Source of the DNA: Hydrogenophilaceae bacterium
Lineage (GTDB): Bacteria; Pseudomonadota; Gammaproteobacteria; Burkholderiales; Thiobacillaceae
Direction of reading: 5' to 3'
NCBI GenBank assembly: GCA_024709485.1
Contig: JANJWO010000041.1
Location: 1 to 36,398, forward strand
DNA length: 36,398 nt
Position numbers and translations under genes: made by a program. Of the stretch, positions 17,636-27,020 are shown one piece after another (position 1 is the stretch's first letter; every line of letters begins with the position of its first letter). The notes below the pieces were generated by a model, which worked only from the letters and a program-made list of their open reading frames with translations, searched no databases and was not told the DNA's origin.

Positions 17636-19439
17636 GTGACACCTCCAGGCCATGGTGGACGGCAATGGGCTGTGCTTCGACCTGGCCCTGGCATTCGCGG
17701 AAGATGCGCGCAGTGCAGGTCTTGCAAATCTCGGGGTCGATTCGCTTGTATATTGCAGCAATCGCATCGGTTTTGGAATCGAACAGATTGGCGCCGCCGA
17801 TGTCCTTCAGTGCGCCGCTCTGGGCAAGCTGCTCCTGCACGGTGTCCTTGGCGCGGATGAGGTAGAGCCCGCCACCTCCTGCTCTGCGGCTGCGCGCTTC
17901 TTCCGCCAGGTATTCGGCGCCGGCGAGGTCGAGGAAATTGATGCCGTGCGCGATCAGCGCCACATGCTTCTGGTTCGGGCGCAGCTGGTCCTGCTCGGCC
18001 AGGGTTTCGCGTATGTGCGAGGTGGCGCCGAAGAACAGCGAGCCGTCGATGCGCACGAAGCGGACCTGCGGGCATTCCGGCGCGTGGCTGGCCTCGGTGA
18101 ACTTGCGCTTGACGTGGAAGGGGTCGGGCGCGCGCACCCGCACCTGCGGGCGCGAGGTGCGCGCCAGATAGATGGCGAGCGACAGCAACACGCCGATGAT
18201 GATGGCCTCTTCCAGGGTCAGGAACAGCGTGGCCGCGAAGGTGGCGAGCAGGATGGCCGATTCCACTCGGCTGGCCTTGAGCGTGTGGCCGATTTCCTCG
18301 AAGTCGATCAGCCCCCAGGCCACCAGGAACAGGATGCCGGCCATGGCGGCGTTGGGCAGGAATTTCGCCCACGGCGCCACCAGCAGCACCAGCACCACCA
18401 GGAAGGCGCCGGCGAGGATCGCCGCCAGCGGGGTTTTGGCACCGGCGGCGAAGTTCACCCCGCTGCGGTTGAAGGAGCCGGTGGCGACATAGCTGGAGAA
18501 GAAGGCGCCGGCGATGTTGGACAGGCCCTGGCCGACGAATTCCTGGTTGCCGTCGACATGCTGCCCCGAGCGCGCCGCCAGCGCGCGCGCGATGGAGACC
18601 GCCTCGGTCAGCGCCAGCAGGGTGACCGCGACCACGCCGGAGGAAATGGCGCGGATGTCCTCGCTGTCGAAGGAGGGCATGGAGAGCGGCGGCAGGGTGG
18701 CGGGCAGCGCGCCCACCGCCGGCAGATTGGCGTTTTTCCAGAGCATCAGCACATAGCCGAACAGCGAGCCGCCCAGCATGGCCACGATCATGTAGGGCAG
18801 CCTGGGCAGCCAGCGCTTGACGACGATGCCCAAGAGCAGGGTGACGAGGCCGACGGCGAAAATGTAGGCATCGATTTCGCCGGCATGGGTGAACAGCATG
18901 CCCCAGGTGTCGCTGAAGGAGGCGCCGCGCGGCACCGCCAGCCCGGTGAAGTGCTTGACCTGGTTGGTGGCGATGAGGATGGCCGCACCCGCGGTGAAGC
19001 CCGTCACCACCGAATGCGAAATGAAGTTGACCAGCGTGCCCAGGCGGGCGAGGCCCATGGCGAGCTGGACGATGCCGACCATGAGGGTCAGGGTCAGGGC
19101 CAGGCTCACGTAGTGCGCGGAGCCCGGCTCGGCGTGCGGCGACAGCACCGAGAACAGCACGATCGAGGCCGCGGTGGTGGGGCCCGACACCAGGTGCCAG
19201 CTGGAGCCGAACAGCGCGGCGATGATGGCCGGCACCATGCCGGCGTAGAGGCCGTATTCGGCGGGCATGCCGGCGATGGTGGCGAAGGCCACGCCTTGCG
19301 GCAGCACCACCAGCGCGCCGGTGAGGCCGGCCATGAGGTCGACGCGCGCGCTTTCGCGGTTGACGCGCGGCCACCACAGCAGGAATGAGGTGAAGGGCTT
19401 GAGCCAGGCGGGCAGGGAGGAGGGGGCGGGAAGCGGCAT
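17628..19439 (-). CDS. SulP-family anion permease with STAS domain (SulP-1)
   Basis: A 603-aa SLC26/SulP permease. The membrane core (about 15-420) shows GLTGALVVLPQGVAFATIAGMPAEYGLYAG, FGSSWHLVSGPTTAASIV and the second-repeat helix GNQEFVGQGLSNIAGAFFSSYVATGSF. A STAS domain follows (about 450-565, VRFVRIDGSLFFGATSHI ... HGINFLDLAGAEYLAEEA). After STAS comes an unusual tail with Cys572-x2-Cys575-x7-Cys583 and His595/His596. Substrate could be sulfate, bicarbonate or another anion; sequence alone does not decide. It is overlapped by a UspA-like gene. Upstream lies a CTTGAC direct-repeat box shared with the neighbouring response-regulator gene. Confidence 0.93.
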   Translation of the reverse strand: MPLPAPSSLPAWLKPFTSFLLWWPRVNRESARVDLMAGLTGALVVLPQGVAFATIAGMPAEYGLYAGMVPAIIAALFGSSWHLVSGPTTAASIVLFSVLSPHAEPGSAHYVSLALTLTLMVGIVQLAMGLARLGTLVNFISHSVVTGFTAGAAILIATNQVKHFTGLAVPRGASFSDTWGMLFTHAGEIDAYIFAVGLVTLLLGIVVKRWLPRLPYMIVAMLGGSLFGYVLMLWKNANLPAVGALPATLPPLSMPSFDSEDIRAISSGVVAVTLLALTEAVSIARALAARSGQHVDGNQEFVGQGLSNIAGAFFSSYVATGSFNRSGVNFAAGAKTPLAAILAGAFLVVLVLLVAPWAKFLPNAAMAGILFLVAWGLIDFEEIGHTLKASRVESAILLATFAATLFLTLEEAIIIGVLLSLAIYLARTSRPQVRVRAPDPFHVKRKFTEASHAPECPQVRFVRIDGSLFFGATSHIRETLAEQDQLRPNQKHVALIAHGINFLDLAGAEYLAEEARSRRAGGGGLYLIRAKDTVQEQLAQSGALKDIGGANLFDSKTDAIAAIYKRIDPEICKTCTARIFRECQGQVEAQPIAVHHGLEVSHA

Positions 19440-19472
19440 TGCGTGGATCTGCGGGTATTTGCGAACCCCTCA

Positions 19473-19478
19473 GATATA
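19473..19478 (-). promoter_or_regulatory. Candidate -10 element of SulP-1
   Basis: TATATC on the minus strand, about 35 bp upstream of the SulP-1 ATG. No good -35 is present at 16-18 bp, which would suit an activator-dependent promoter with the box at 19512-19528. Confidence 0.35.
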
Positions 19479-19511
19479 GCGCAAGCCGCGTGGGCGGAAT
19501 GTCGAACCGCC

Positions 19512-19528
19512 GTCAAGGCGGCGTCAAG
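19512..19528 (-). promoter_or_regulatory. CTTGAC-N5-CTTGAC direct-repeat box upstream of SulP-1
   Basis: On the minus strand CTTGAC-GCCGC-CTTGAC, an 11-bp-period direct repeat like those bound by OmpR-family regulators (compare the CTTAAx-N5-CTTAAx boxes of PmrA/QseB). It overlaps the kinase stop codon and lies 73-89 bp upstream of the SulP-1 start. An almost identical box stands upstream of the response-regulator gene (21528-21544). Confidence 0.6.
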
Positions 19529-20789
19529 GCGGGGCGAACCGCAGCAGCGCGCGCGTGCCCCTGCCTTCCTCGCTTTCCAGCGCGATCGACCAGCCGTAGC
19601 GGTCGCAGATCTTCCGCACCAGCGACAGCCCGATGCCGGCGCCCTGGCTGTGGCTGCCCTTGTAGAGGCGCTGGAACACCTTGTCGAGCGCCTCGCGCGG
19701 GATGCCGAGGCCGGTATCGGCGATGCTGAGCTCGCGTTCCCCGAGCCTGACCTGGATGCGGCCGCGCTCGGTGTAGGTGAAGCTGTTGCGCAGCAGGTTG
19801 TTGATGACGATGGCGAGCAGGTTGGGGTCGGCGGCGATGCGCGGGCGCGCGCCGATTTCCAGGCTGACTTCGACCGCGCGCCCGCCGAGCAGATGCCGGT
19901 GCTTGTCCATGGATTCTTCCAGCAGCTCGGCCAGGTCGACCGGCGCGCGCCGCTCGTCGTCGCGCTCGCGCGCCATGGCCAGCAGCGCGGTGGAGAGGTC
20001 GGCCATGTCGGCGGCGCCGCGCTCGATGCGCGTCAGGCGCTGGCGGTCCTTCGGCGGCCGGCTTTCGTCGGCCAGCAGCACTTCGGCCGCGCCGCGGATC
20101 ACCGCGATCGGCGTGCGCAGCTCGTGCGACACGTCGGCGGTGAAGGCGCGCTCGCGGTCGATGAAGTCGGCGAGGCGGTTGAGCGTCTGCTCGAAGGCGC
20201 GGGCGAGTTCGCCCACCTCGTCGTGCGGGAAATCCTCGGCGAGCGTGCCGGGGTGGGCGTCCGGGCGCACGGCCTGCACCCGGCGCGCGAGCTCCTTGAC
20301 CGGCTCGATCACGCGCTCGGCCAGCCACAGCGCCAGCCCGCCCGAGAACAGCGCCATCAGGCCGACGAACATCGAGAGGTAGAGGATCAGGCTGGCCTGC
20401 TTGTCGCGGAACAGGGTTTCGTTGTAGAGCAGGAAATAACGCGTGCCGCCGCGCTCGGCCACGGCGGCGCGATAGAACACCTCGCCCAGGCGGATTTCGT
20501 GCAGCCCGGCGGGCAGCCCGGCAAGCGCCGGCGGCGGCGCCGGCTCGCCGGCCGCGGCGGGCTGGATGTAGCCGAGCAGGGTGGCGGCCGCCGGCGGCAG
20601 CGAATGCGGGTTGCGGGCGCGGCGCGACAGGTAGTCCTGCATTTCCGCCCTGAGCGTCTCGTCGATCAGGCGCTGGCCGGCGTCGTGCACCCCGACGTAC
20701 AGGCCGATGGCCATGAGCAGGCTGATGATGCCGCCGATGGCCGCGAAGGCGGTGGCGACACGAAAACGCAGGCTGCGGCTAAAGCGCAT
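19524..20789 (-). CDS. Sensor histidine kinase of an OmpR/QseBC-type system
   Basis: A 421-aa membrane kinase. TM1 (about 8-32) and TM2 (about 135-158) bracket a short periplasmic sensor of roughly 100 residues with a Pro/Ala-rich stretch. HAMP follows (LAERVIEPVKELARRVQAV), then HisKA with the phospho-acceptor His222 (FTADVSHELRTPIAVIRG) and HATPase with NLLRNSFTYT, DTGLGIPREAL and GAGIGLSLVRKI. The stimulus is unknown. Its start overlaps the response-regulator gene by 11 bp, indicating one operon. SulP-1 and a UspA-like gene follow on the same strand, separated by a promoter-like spacer. Confidence 0.94.
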   Translation of the reverse strand: MRFSRSLRFRVATAFAAIGGIISLLMAIGLYVGVHDAGQRLIDETLRAEMQDYLSRRARNPHSLPPAAATLLGYIQPAAAGEPAPPPALAGLPAGLHEIRLGEVFYRAAVAERGGTRYFLLYNETLFRDKQASLILYLSMFVGLMALFSGGLALWLAERVIEPVKELARRVQAVRPDAHPGTLAEDFPHDEVGELARAFEQTLNRLADFIDRERAFTADVSHELRTPIAVIRGAAEVLLADESRPPKDRQRLTRIERGAADMADLSTALLAMARERDDERRAPVDLAELLEESMDKHRHLLGGRAVEVSLEIGARPRIAADPNLLAIVINNLLRNSFTYTERGRIQVRLGERELSIADTGLGIPREALDKVFQRLYKGSHSQGAGIGLSLVRKICDRYGWSIALESEEGRGTRALLRFAPP

Positions 20790-21480
20790 CGGGCGCCGCC
20801 ATGCGGTAGCCGATGCCGCGCAGGGTATGGATCAGTGCGGGCTCGTCCGGGCCGTCGACGGCGCTGCGCAGCACGTGCATGTGCGAACGCAGGGCATCGG
20901 AGTCGGGCGGCGCATCGCCCCACACCGCGCGTTCCATCTCCTCGCGCCTGACCACCCGCGGCGAGGCGCGCATCAGGGTTTCCAACAGCTTGAGCGGGAT
21001 CGGCGGCAGGTTGAGGACGCGCGGGCCGCGGCGCACCTGCAGTTGCGCCGGGTCGAATTCGAGGTTGCCGACGCGCAGCACGGATTGCGTCACCTCGCTG
21101 CTCGAGCGCCGCACCAGCGCCTTCAGGCGCGCCTCCAGCTCGCGCAGCGCGAACGGCTTCAGCACATAGTCGTCGGCACCGCATTCGAGCCCGGCCACGC
21201 GGTCGTCGAGCGCGTCGCGGGCGGTGAGCATGAGCACGGGGGTGGTGCGCCGCGCCTCCTCGCGAAACTTGCGGCACAGGGTGAGTCCGTCCATGCCGGG
21301 CAGCACGATGTCGAGCACGATGGCGTCGAAATCGCCGGTGACGGCAAGATGCAGCCCGGTGATGCCGTCGCCGGCGACGTCCACGACATGGCCCTTGGCC
21401 TCGAGAAAGTCGCAGACATTGGCGGCGAGGTCGGGATTGTCTTCGATCACTAACAGGTGCAGCGGCTTGCCGGATGTCAT
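20779..21480 (-). CDS. OmpR-family response regulator
   Basis: A 233-aa regulator. The receiver domain has acidic pair Glu13-Asp14, phospho-acceptor Asp57 (AIVLDIVLPGMDG), Thr in MLTARDA and Lys in YVLKPF. A winged-helix DNA-binding domain follows (about 135-230), with FDPAQLQVRRGPRVLNL, LKLLETLMRASPRVVRREEM, RSHMHVLRSAVD and the terminal IHTLRGIGYRM. This class binds direct repeats about 11 bp apart, and such a repeat occurs upstream of this gene and of SulP-1. Self-regulation and control of SulP-1 are therefore proposed. Confidence 0.95.
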   Translation of the reverse strand: MTSGKPLHLLVIEDNPDLAANVCDFLEAKGHVVDVAGDGITGLHLAVTGDFDAIVLDIVLPGMDGLTLCRKFREEARRTTPVLMLTARDALDDRVAGLECGADDYVLKPFALRELEARLKALVRRSSSEVTQSVLRVGNLEFDPAQLQVRRGPRVLNLPPIPLKLLETLMRASPRVVRREEMERAVWGDAPPDSDALRSHMHVLRSAVDGPDEPALIHTLRGIGYRMAAPDAL

Positions 21481-21510
21481 GGCTGGGTTGGCTCAAACTC
21501 AAGAAAACCT

Positions 21511-21516
21511 AGTTTA
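21511..21516 (-). promoter_or_regulatory. Candidate -10 element of the two-component operon
   Basis: TAAACT on the minus strand, with the CTTGAC box just upstream and about 30 bp before the ATG at 21480. Spacing to TTGAC is not standard, consistent with an activator-assisted promoter but weak by itself. Confidence 0.3.
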
Positions 21517-21527
21517 GGCCATGCAGC

Positions 21528-21544
21528 GTCAAGCCGGCGTCAAG
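21528..21544 (-). promoter_or_regulatory. CTTGAC-N5-CTTGAC direct-repeat box upstream of the response regulator
   Basis: On the minus strand CTTGAC-GCCGG-CTTGAC, differing by one spacer base from the box at 19512-19528. It lies 48-64 bp upstream of the response-regulator start, a typical site for autoregulation. Confidence 0.62.
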
Positions 21545-21553
21545 GCGCGGCGC

Positions 21554-21589
21554 AAAAAAACAGGCCCGGCGCTGGCGCGGCGGGCCTGT
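21554..21589 (-). terminator. Intrinsic terminator after SulP-2
   Basis: On the minus strand ACAGGCCCG... pairs with ...CGGGCCTGT around a GC-rich loop and is followed by a run of seven T (A7 at 21554-21560 on the plus strand). This is a strong rho-independent terminator separating SulP-2 from the response-regulator operon. Confidence 0.85.
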
Positions 21590-21606
21590 GTTTCAGGCGC
21601 GGGCGA

Positions 21607-23742
21607 TCAAGGATTGGCGGCCAGCGCCGGCTTGACCGCGCAGAACAGGTCGTCCCTGGCCTGCTCGCCCAGCCGTTCGTAGATGGCGGCGAGCGCCTGG
21701 TCCTCGTTGGCGAAGATGTTCTGCTGGCCGATTTCCTCGAACAGGCCGGTGTTGCGCATCACGTCGAGCACCTGCTTCTTGAGGCCGGAGAACACCAGGG
21801 TGACGCCGGACTCGCGCAGGCGCTCGTTGAGGTGCTTGATGACTTCCTCGCCGGTGGCATCGAGGTTGTTGATGCCGTCGCCCACCACCAGCAGGTACTT
21901 GGCCTTGGGCTTGGCGGCCACGGCCTCGAGCACGGTGTCCTCGAAGTAGGACACGTTGGCGAAGTACAGCTGGCCGTCGAAGCGCATGGCGATCACGTGC
22001 TCGCTGGTCGGCAGGCCGGGGTTGACCTTGACGTCGCGCAGGGTGCCGTCCGCATAGCGGCCGAGCTGGGCCACGCGCGGCTTCATGGTGCGGTACAGGA
22101 ACAGCGCCAGCGCCAGCGCGGCGCCGATGAGGATGCCCTTGTCCAGGTGCGGCGCGGCCAGCAGGGTCGCCAGGAAGGTGATGAGGGCGACGGCGCCGTC
22201 CATCTTGTTGGCCTTCCAGGCGTGCCTGATCGCGGCGGGCGTCACCAGGCCGGCGACGGCCAGCAGGATGATCACGCCCAGGGTGGCCTTGGGCAGGTGG
22301 TACAGGTAGGGCGTCAGGAACAGCAGGGTGGCGGCCACGAACAGGCCGTTGAACACCATGGCGAAGCCGGTCTGGGCGCCGGCCTGCAGGTTGATCGCCG
22401 AGCCGGTGAAGGAGCCGGTGGCGGGGTAGGCCTGGAAGAAGGAGCCGCCCATGTTGGCGATGCCCTGGCCGATCAGTTCCTGGTTGGGGTCGAGGCGCTG
22501 CTTGGTCTGCGCCGCCAGGGCCTTGGCCATGGAGATCGATTCCATGAACGCCACCAGCGAAATGATCAGCGCGGCCGAGAACAGCTGCATGAAGGCGTCC
22601 AGCGACAGCGTGGGGATGCGGAAGGAGGGCAGGCCGGCGGGGATGTTGCCGACCACGTCGCCGCCGCCGGTGAGGTTGAGCGCGCCCTTTTCGATCTTCT
22701 TGATGTGCCAGCTGTTGCCGTCGGTTTTCACGCCTTCCGGCACCGCGCCCTCGAGATACAGGGTCGCGGGCTGGCCCTCGGGCGCATCCGCGCGCGCGAA
22801 ATTCATCTTGCGGATGAATTGCAGGCGCTCCTTGTTCTGCTTCTCCAGGCCGGCGACCTCCAGGTTCATCAGGTCGATGCGGTACTTGAGCTCGGCCGCG
22901 GCGCGGGCGTCATGGGATTTCTCCAGCGCGCGCAGGTCGGCGGCTTTCGCTGTGACCTCGGCCTTGGTCGCGTCGATGCGCTGCTGCGCGTCGGCGTAGC
23001 TCGCGACCAGTTCGCGCGCGGCGGGGTCGGCGATGTGCTCGGGCGTGCCGGAGGACTTGTGCGCGAAGCCCAGGGCGTAGCTCGCCAGGGTGGTGATGAC
23101 CACGGCGATCAGCACGCTGGGCTTTGACAGGACCTTGACCTTCTTCATGCCGAGCATGAGCGCCAGCGCGAACACCGACATCGCCAGCGTGGGCCAGTGG
23201 GTCTGCGGCAGGTAGGTCGCCATTTCCCAGATGTCCTGCAGGAACGAGTCGCTGCGGCCCTTGGGGATGCCGAGCAGGAGGTCGAGCTGGGACAGCGCGA
23301 TGATGATGGCGGCCGCGTTCATGAAGCCCAGGATCACCGGGTGCGAAATGAAATTGACGATGGTGCCGAGCTTGAGCGCGCCGAGGCTGAACTGGATGAT
23401 GCCGACCATCAGGGTCAGCAGCAGGGCGAGGCCGATGTAGTCCTCGGAGAAGGGCACCGCCAGCGGGGCCAGCGCCGCCGCCGTCATCAGGGAAATGATC
23501 GCCACCGGGCCGGTCGCGAGCTGGCGCGAGGAGCCCCACAGCGCGCCGAGGATGGCCGGGATGAAGGCGGTGTAAAGGCCGAAATACACCGGCAGTCCGG
23601 ACAGCTGGGCATAGGCCATGGCCTTCGGCACCAGCACCAGGGCGCCGGTGATGCCGGCCATCACGTCGCCGCGCAGGATGACGCTGTTGATCGGGAACCA
23701 GGCGAGAAAGGGGAAAAAGCGCAACAGCAGAGGGTGGTTCAT
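21607..23742 (-). CDS. SulP-family permease with large coiled-coil insertion (SulP-2)
   Basis: A 711-aa SulP permease, well above the usual 550-600. The first membrane half has GALVLVPKAMAYAQLSGLPVYFGLY and WGSSRQLATGPVAIISL. At about residues 228-362 there is a soluble insertion with heptad-like charged helices (AQQRIDATKAEVTAKAADLR, then LKYRIDLMNLEVAGLEKQNK) and a Gly-rich beta-like part. The second half resumes with FSAALIISLVAFMESISMAK and NQELIGQGIANMGGSFFQAYPATGSF. A STAS domain ends it (about 590-700). I chose the ATG at 23742; a TTG at 23763 is possible and neither has a clear ribosome site. Substrate is unknown. Confidence 0.92.
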   Translation of the reverse strand: MNHPLLLRFFPFLAWFPINSVILRGDVMAGITGALVLVPKAMAYAQLSGLPVYFGLYTAFIPAILGALWGSSRQLATGPVAIISLMTAAALAPLAVPFSEDYIGLALLLTLMVGIIQFSLGALKLGTIVNFISHPVILGFMNAAAIIIALSQLDLLLGIPKGRSDSFLQDIWEMATYLPQTHWPTLAMSVFALALMLGMKKVKVLSKPSVLIAVVITTLASYALGFAHKSSGTPEHIADPAARELVASYADAQQRIDATKAEVTAKAADLRALEKSHDARAAAELKYRIDLMNLEVAGLEKQNKERLQFIRKMNFARADAPEGQPATLYLEGAVPEGVKTDGNSWHIKKIEKGALNLTGGGDVVGNIPAGLPSFRIPTLSLDAFMQLFSAALIISLVAFMESISMAKALAAQTKQRLDPNQELIGQGIANMGGSFFQAYPATGSFTGSAINLQAGAQTGFAMVFNGLFVAATLLFLTPYLYHLPKATLGVIILLAVAGLVTPAAIRHAWKANKMDGAVALITFLATLLAAPHLDKGILIGAALALALFLYRTMKPRVAQLGRYADGTLRDVKVNPGLPTSEHVIAMRFDGQLYFANVSYFEDTVLEAVAAKPKAKYLLVVGDGINNLDATGEEVIKHLNERLRESGVTLVFSGLKKQVLDVMRNTGLFEEIGQQNIFANEDQALAAIYERLGEQARDDLFCAVKPALAANP

Positions 23743-23793
23743 GGTGGCACGGCCCGTATGCAAAACGTTGAATAAAGCAGCCCGTGAGCTGCA

Positions 23794-23822
23794 AATCGCA
23801 ACATTTTAACAAATTCTTGACA
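23794..23822 (-). promoter_or_regulatory. Candidate sigma-70 promoter of SulP-2
   Basis: In the AT-rich spacer, reading the minus strand, TTGGGT is followed after 17 bp by TTAAAA. Matches are moderate. I see no sigma-54 element here, so SulP-2 is probably not a direct target of the NtrC-type regulator that precedes it. Coordinates are approximate to a few bases. Confidence 0.35.
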
Positions 23823-23849
23823 TTGGACCCAAGAACCGCAAAAACCCCC

Positions 23850-25198
<1,349 letters not shown>

Positions 25199-25202
<4 letters not shown>

Positions 25203-26665
25203 TGCGGGGGTTCTTTCGGGGCGGCGGGCAGACGGATGCGGAACAGCGCGCCGCCCTCGGGACGGTTGGCGGCGATCAGGCAGCCTTCATGCTCTTCGAC
25301 GATCTCGAAGGCGATGAACAGGCCCAGCCCGCTGCCGTGGCCGATTTCCTTGGTGGTGAAGAAGGGGTCGAAAATGCGCTCCAGCGCCTGCGGCGGGATG
25401 CCCGGGCCGGTGTCGGCGACGACGATGTCCACTGCCGCGCTGCCCGTGCGGCAGCGGCCGCTTTGCACCGGAAAGTCGTCGCCTTTCTCGCCCACGACGA
25501 CCGGACGCGCGCTGATGAGCAGCTCGCCGTGGCCGCCCGCCGCGGGGGCGGCCAGGGCGTCGTAGGCATTGCCCACCAGATTGAGCAGGACCTGCTGCAG
25601 CCGCGGCCGGTCGCCGTGCACGACGAGCCCGGGCGCGACGTCGAGGCGGGTTTCCACGCCGGGCGGGCGCCGGTTCTTGAGAAAGCGCAGGGTGTCGTTC
25701 GCCAGTTCCGCGAAGGGGATGGGCGCGGCCTGGAAGGCGCGGTCGCCGGAATAGTCGAGCAGGCTGCGCACGATGCGGCGCGCGCGCAGGGTTTCGGCAT
25801 CGATGTCCGCGACCAGCTGGGCGCGGAAGGCGGGGTCGCCGTCGCTGTCCTCTTTCAGGATCTGCGCCGAGGAGGAAATGTTGGAAAGCGGGTTGTTGAG
25901 CTCGTGCGCCACGCCCGACAGCATGGTGCCGAGCGAGGCCAGCTTTTCCGCGCGCACCAGCGTGTGCTGGCGGCGTTCGAGTTCGTCGAGCACATGGTTG
26001 AAGGCCCCGGTGAGGGAGACGAATTCGCGGTCGCGGCTGTCGGGGCTGAGGCGGGTGAGCTGGCCGTTCGCCACCGCCTCCATGTGGCTTTCCATCGCCT
26101 TCAGCGGCGTCGTCACGCGCCGCGCCAGCCAAAAGCCGGTGGCAACCAGGATGGCCGCCACCGCCGCGAGCAGGATCAGGAAATTGCGCTGATGCGCCTG
26201 CAGCGCCGCGTCCACCGATTTGCGCTCGGCCAGCGCGAGGTTCTCGCCCACGGTCACGATGCGGTAGCCGCGCGCGCGCACCGCGGCGGCCAGCTCTTCG
26301 TTCGCGGGGTCGCCGGCATGCGCCGCCATGGCTTCGGCGTACAGGCCGAGTTCCGCCGCCAGCCGGCCGGCGGCGCCGGCGCCGGCGAGCGCATCGATGG
26401 CGGCGGCATCGCGCTTCAACAGATCTTGCGCGCGCGCCACATAGCGGGCGTGGTCCGCAAGATCGCCGGCCTGGCCGTAGAGGAAGTGGTTTTTCTCGAA
26501 GCGGCGCATTTCCAGGGTGGCGTCGAACAGCTCCGCCACCTTGCCGCCCTCGCGCACCTTGTCGCTGATGCGGCCGAGCTCGATGAGCGCGACCGCGGAC
26601 AGGCCGATGATGAGCAGGGCCAGGGCGAGGTAGGCGAAGGCGATCTTGGCTTGCAGCGAGCGCAT
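25199..26665 (-). CDS. Membrane sensor histidine kinase partner of the NtrC-type regulator
   Basis: A 488-aa kinase. TM1 (about 8-30) and TM2 (about 160-180) enclose a helical periplasmic sensor of about 130 residues rich in Ala/Glu (FEKNHFLYGQAGDLADHARY), resembling four-helix-bundle sensors. HAMP (LARRVTTPLKAMESHMEAV) and a coiled linker (LDELERRQHTLVRAEKLASLG) follow. The phospho-acceptor is His254 (SGVAHELNNPLSNISSS), then HATPase with NLVGNAYDAL, DTGPGIPPQ and GSGLGLFIAFEIVEEH. The HELNNP box is typical of kinases that pair with NtrC-type regulators. The ligand is unknown; an anion linked to the divergent TSUP operon is an inference. Confidence 0.94.
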
Positions 26666-26708
26666 TGCGGCAGTCTAACGCGTTGTTGCAATCTGAAATA
26701 GTCCTTGT

Positions 26709-26727
26709 GCGGCATTTTGGCGGCATT
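26709..26727. promoter_or_regulatory. Possible enhancer: GCGGCATT direct repeat
   Basis: GCGGCATT occurs at 26709-26716 and 26720-26727 (11-bp period). A related TGCGGCA lies at 26666-26672, beside the kinase start. These sit 40-100 bp upstream of the -24 element at 26764, where an NtrC-type activator would bind. They are not dyads, so this is tentative. Confidence 0.35.
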
Positions 26728-26763
26728 CCATATAAATCAATCGCTTGCGGGAAATTTTCGGCT

Positions 26764-26778
26764 TGGCACGCTTGCTGC
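26764..26778 (+). promoter_or_regulatory. Sigma-54 promoter of the small-protein/TSUP operon
   Basis: TGGCACGCTTGCTGC: -24 TGGCAC, five bases, then CTGC, with correct GG-N10-GC spacing. It has the same -12 variant (CTGC) as the glnA promoter in this window. It predicts a start near 26789-26790 and a 30-nt leader to the ATG at 26820. It diverges from a sensor-kinase/NtrC-type-regulator operon. Confidence 0.85.
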
Positions 26779-26819
26779 TTCTAGTAGCGTCATGAAAACG
26801 TCAAACCGGTGCCAAGGCT

Positions 26820-27020
26820 ATGTATAGAACCCTGCAAAAACTGTTCGCCTCCGCTGCGACCGAGCACATCTACCTCGCCGAGCGTCTGCAGTCGGCCAAA
26901 TGGCTGGGCTGGGCGCCGCGCGCGGATGCCGGCGCCGAAACCGGCGCGGCCGTCCGCAGCGGCGGCGACCGCCAGGCCCCGGAGCTGCTGGCCATGCCGG
27001 CGGGCGGCAAGCCGGCCTGA
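26820..27020 (+). CDS. 66-aa protein, first gene after the sigma-54 promoter
   Basis: I do not recognise this protein. The N-terminal part is amphipathic and aromatic (MYRTLQKLFASAATEHIYLA, then ERLQSAKWLGWAP). The C-terminal half is Gly/Ala-rich and probably disordered (DAGAETGAAVRSGGD). There is no transmembrane segment and no cysteine. The ribosome site is weak (AAGG close to the ATG). Its stop codon overlaps the start of the next gene (TGATG, 27018-27022), and its position 30 nt below a sigma-54 promoter supports a real gene. The N-terminal pattern loosely recalls small DUF3563-type proteins, but I do not claim membership. Confidence 0.6.
   Translation: MYRTLQKLFASAATEHIYLAERLQSAKWLGWAPRADAGAETGAAVRSGGDRQAPELLAMPAGGKPA

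Noticed and set aside
17652..19388. Plus-strand open frame of 578 codons over SulP-1
   Set aside because: His/Gln/Arg/Gly-rich low-complexity translation typical of antisense frames in GC-rich DNA; the minus strand is a complete permease.
26776..26820. Alternative ATG at 26791 for the first gene of the sigma-54 operon
   Set aside because: Out of frame with the 66-aa gene and too close to the predicted transcription start.
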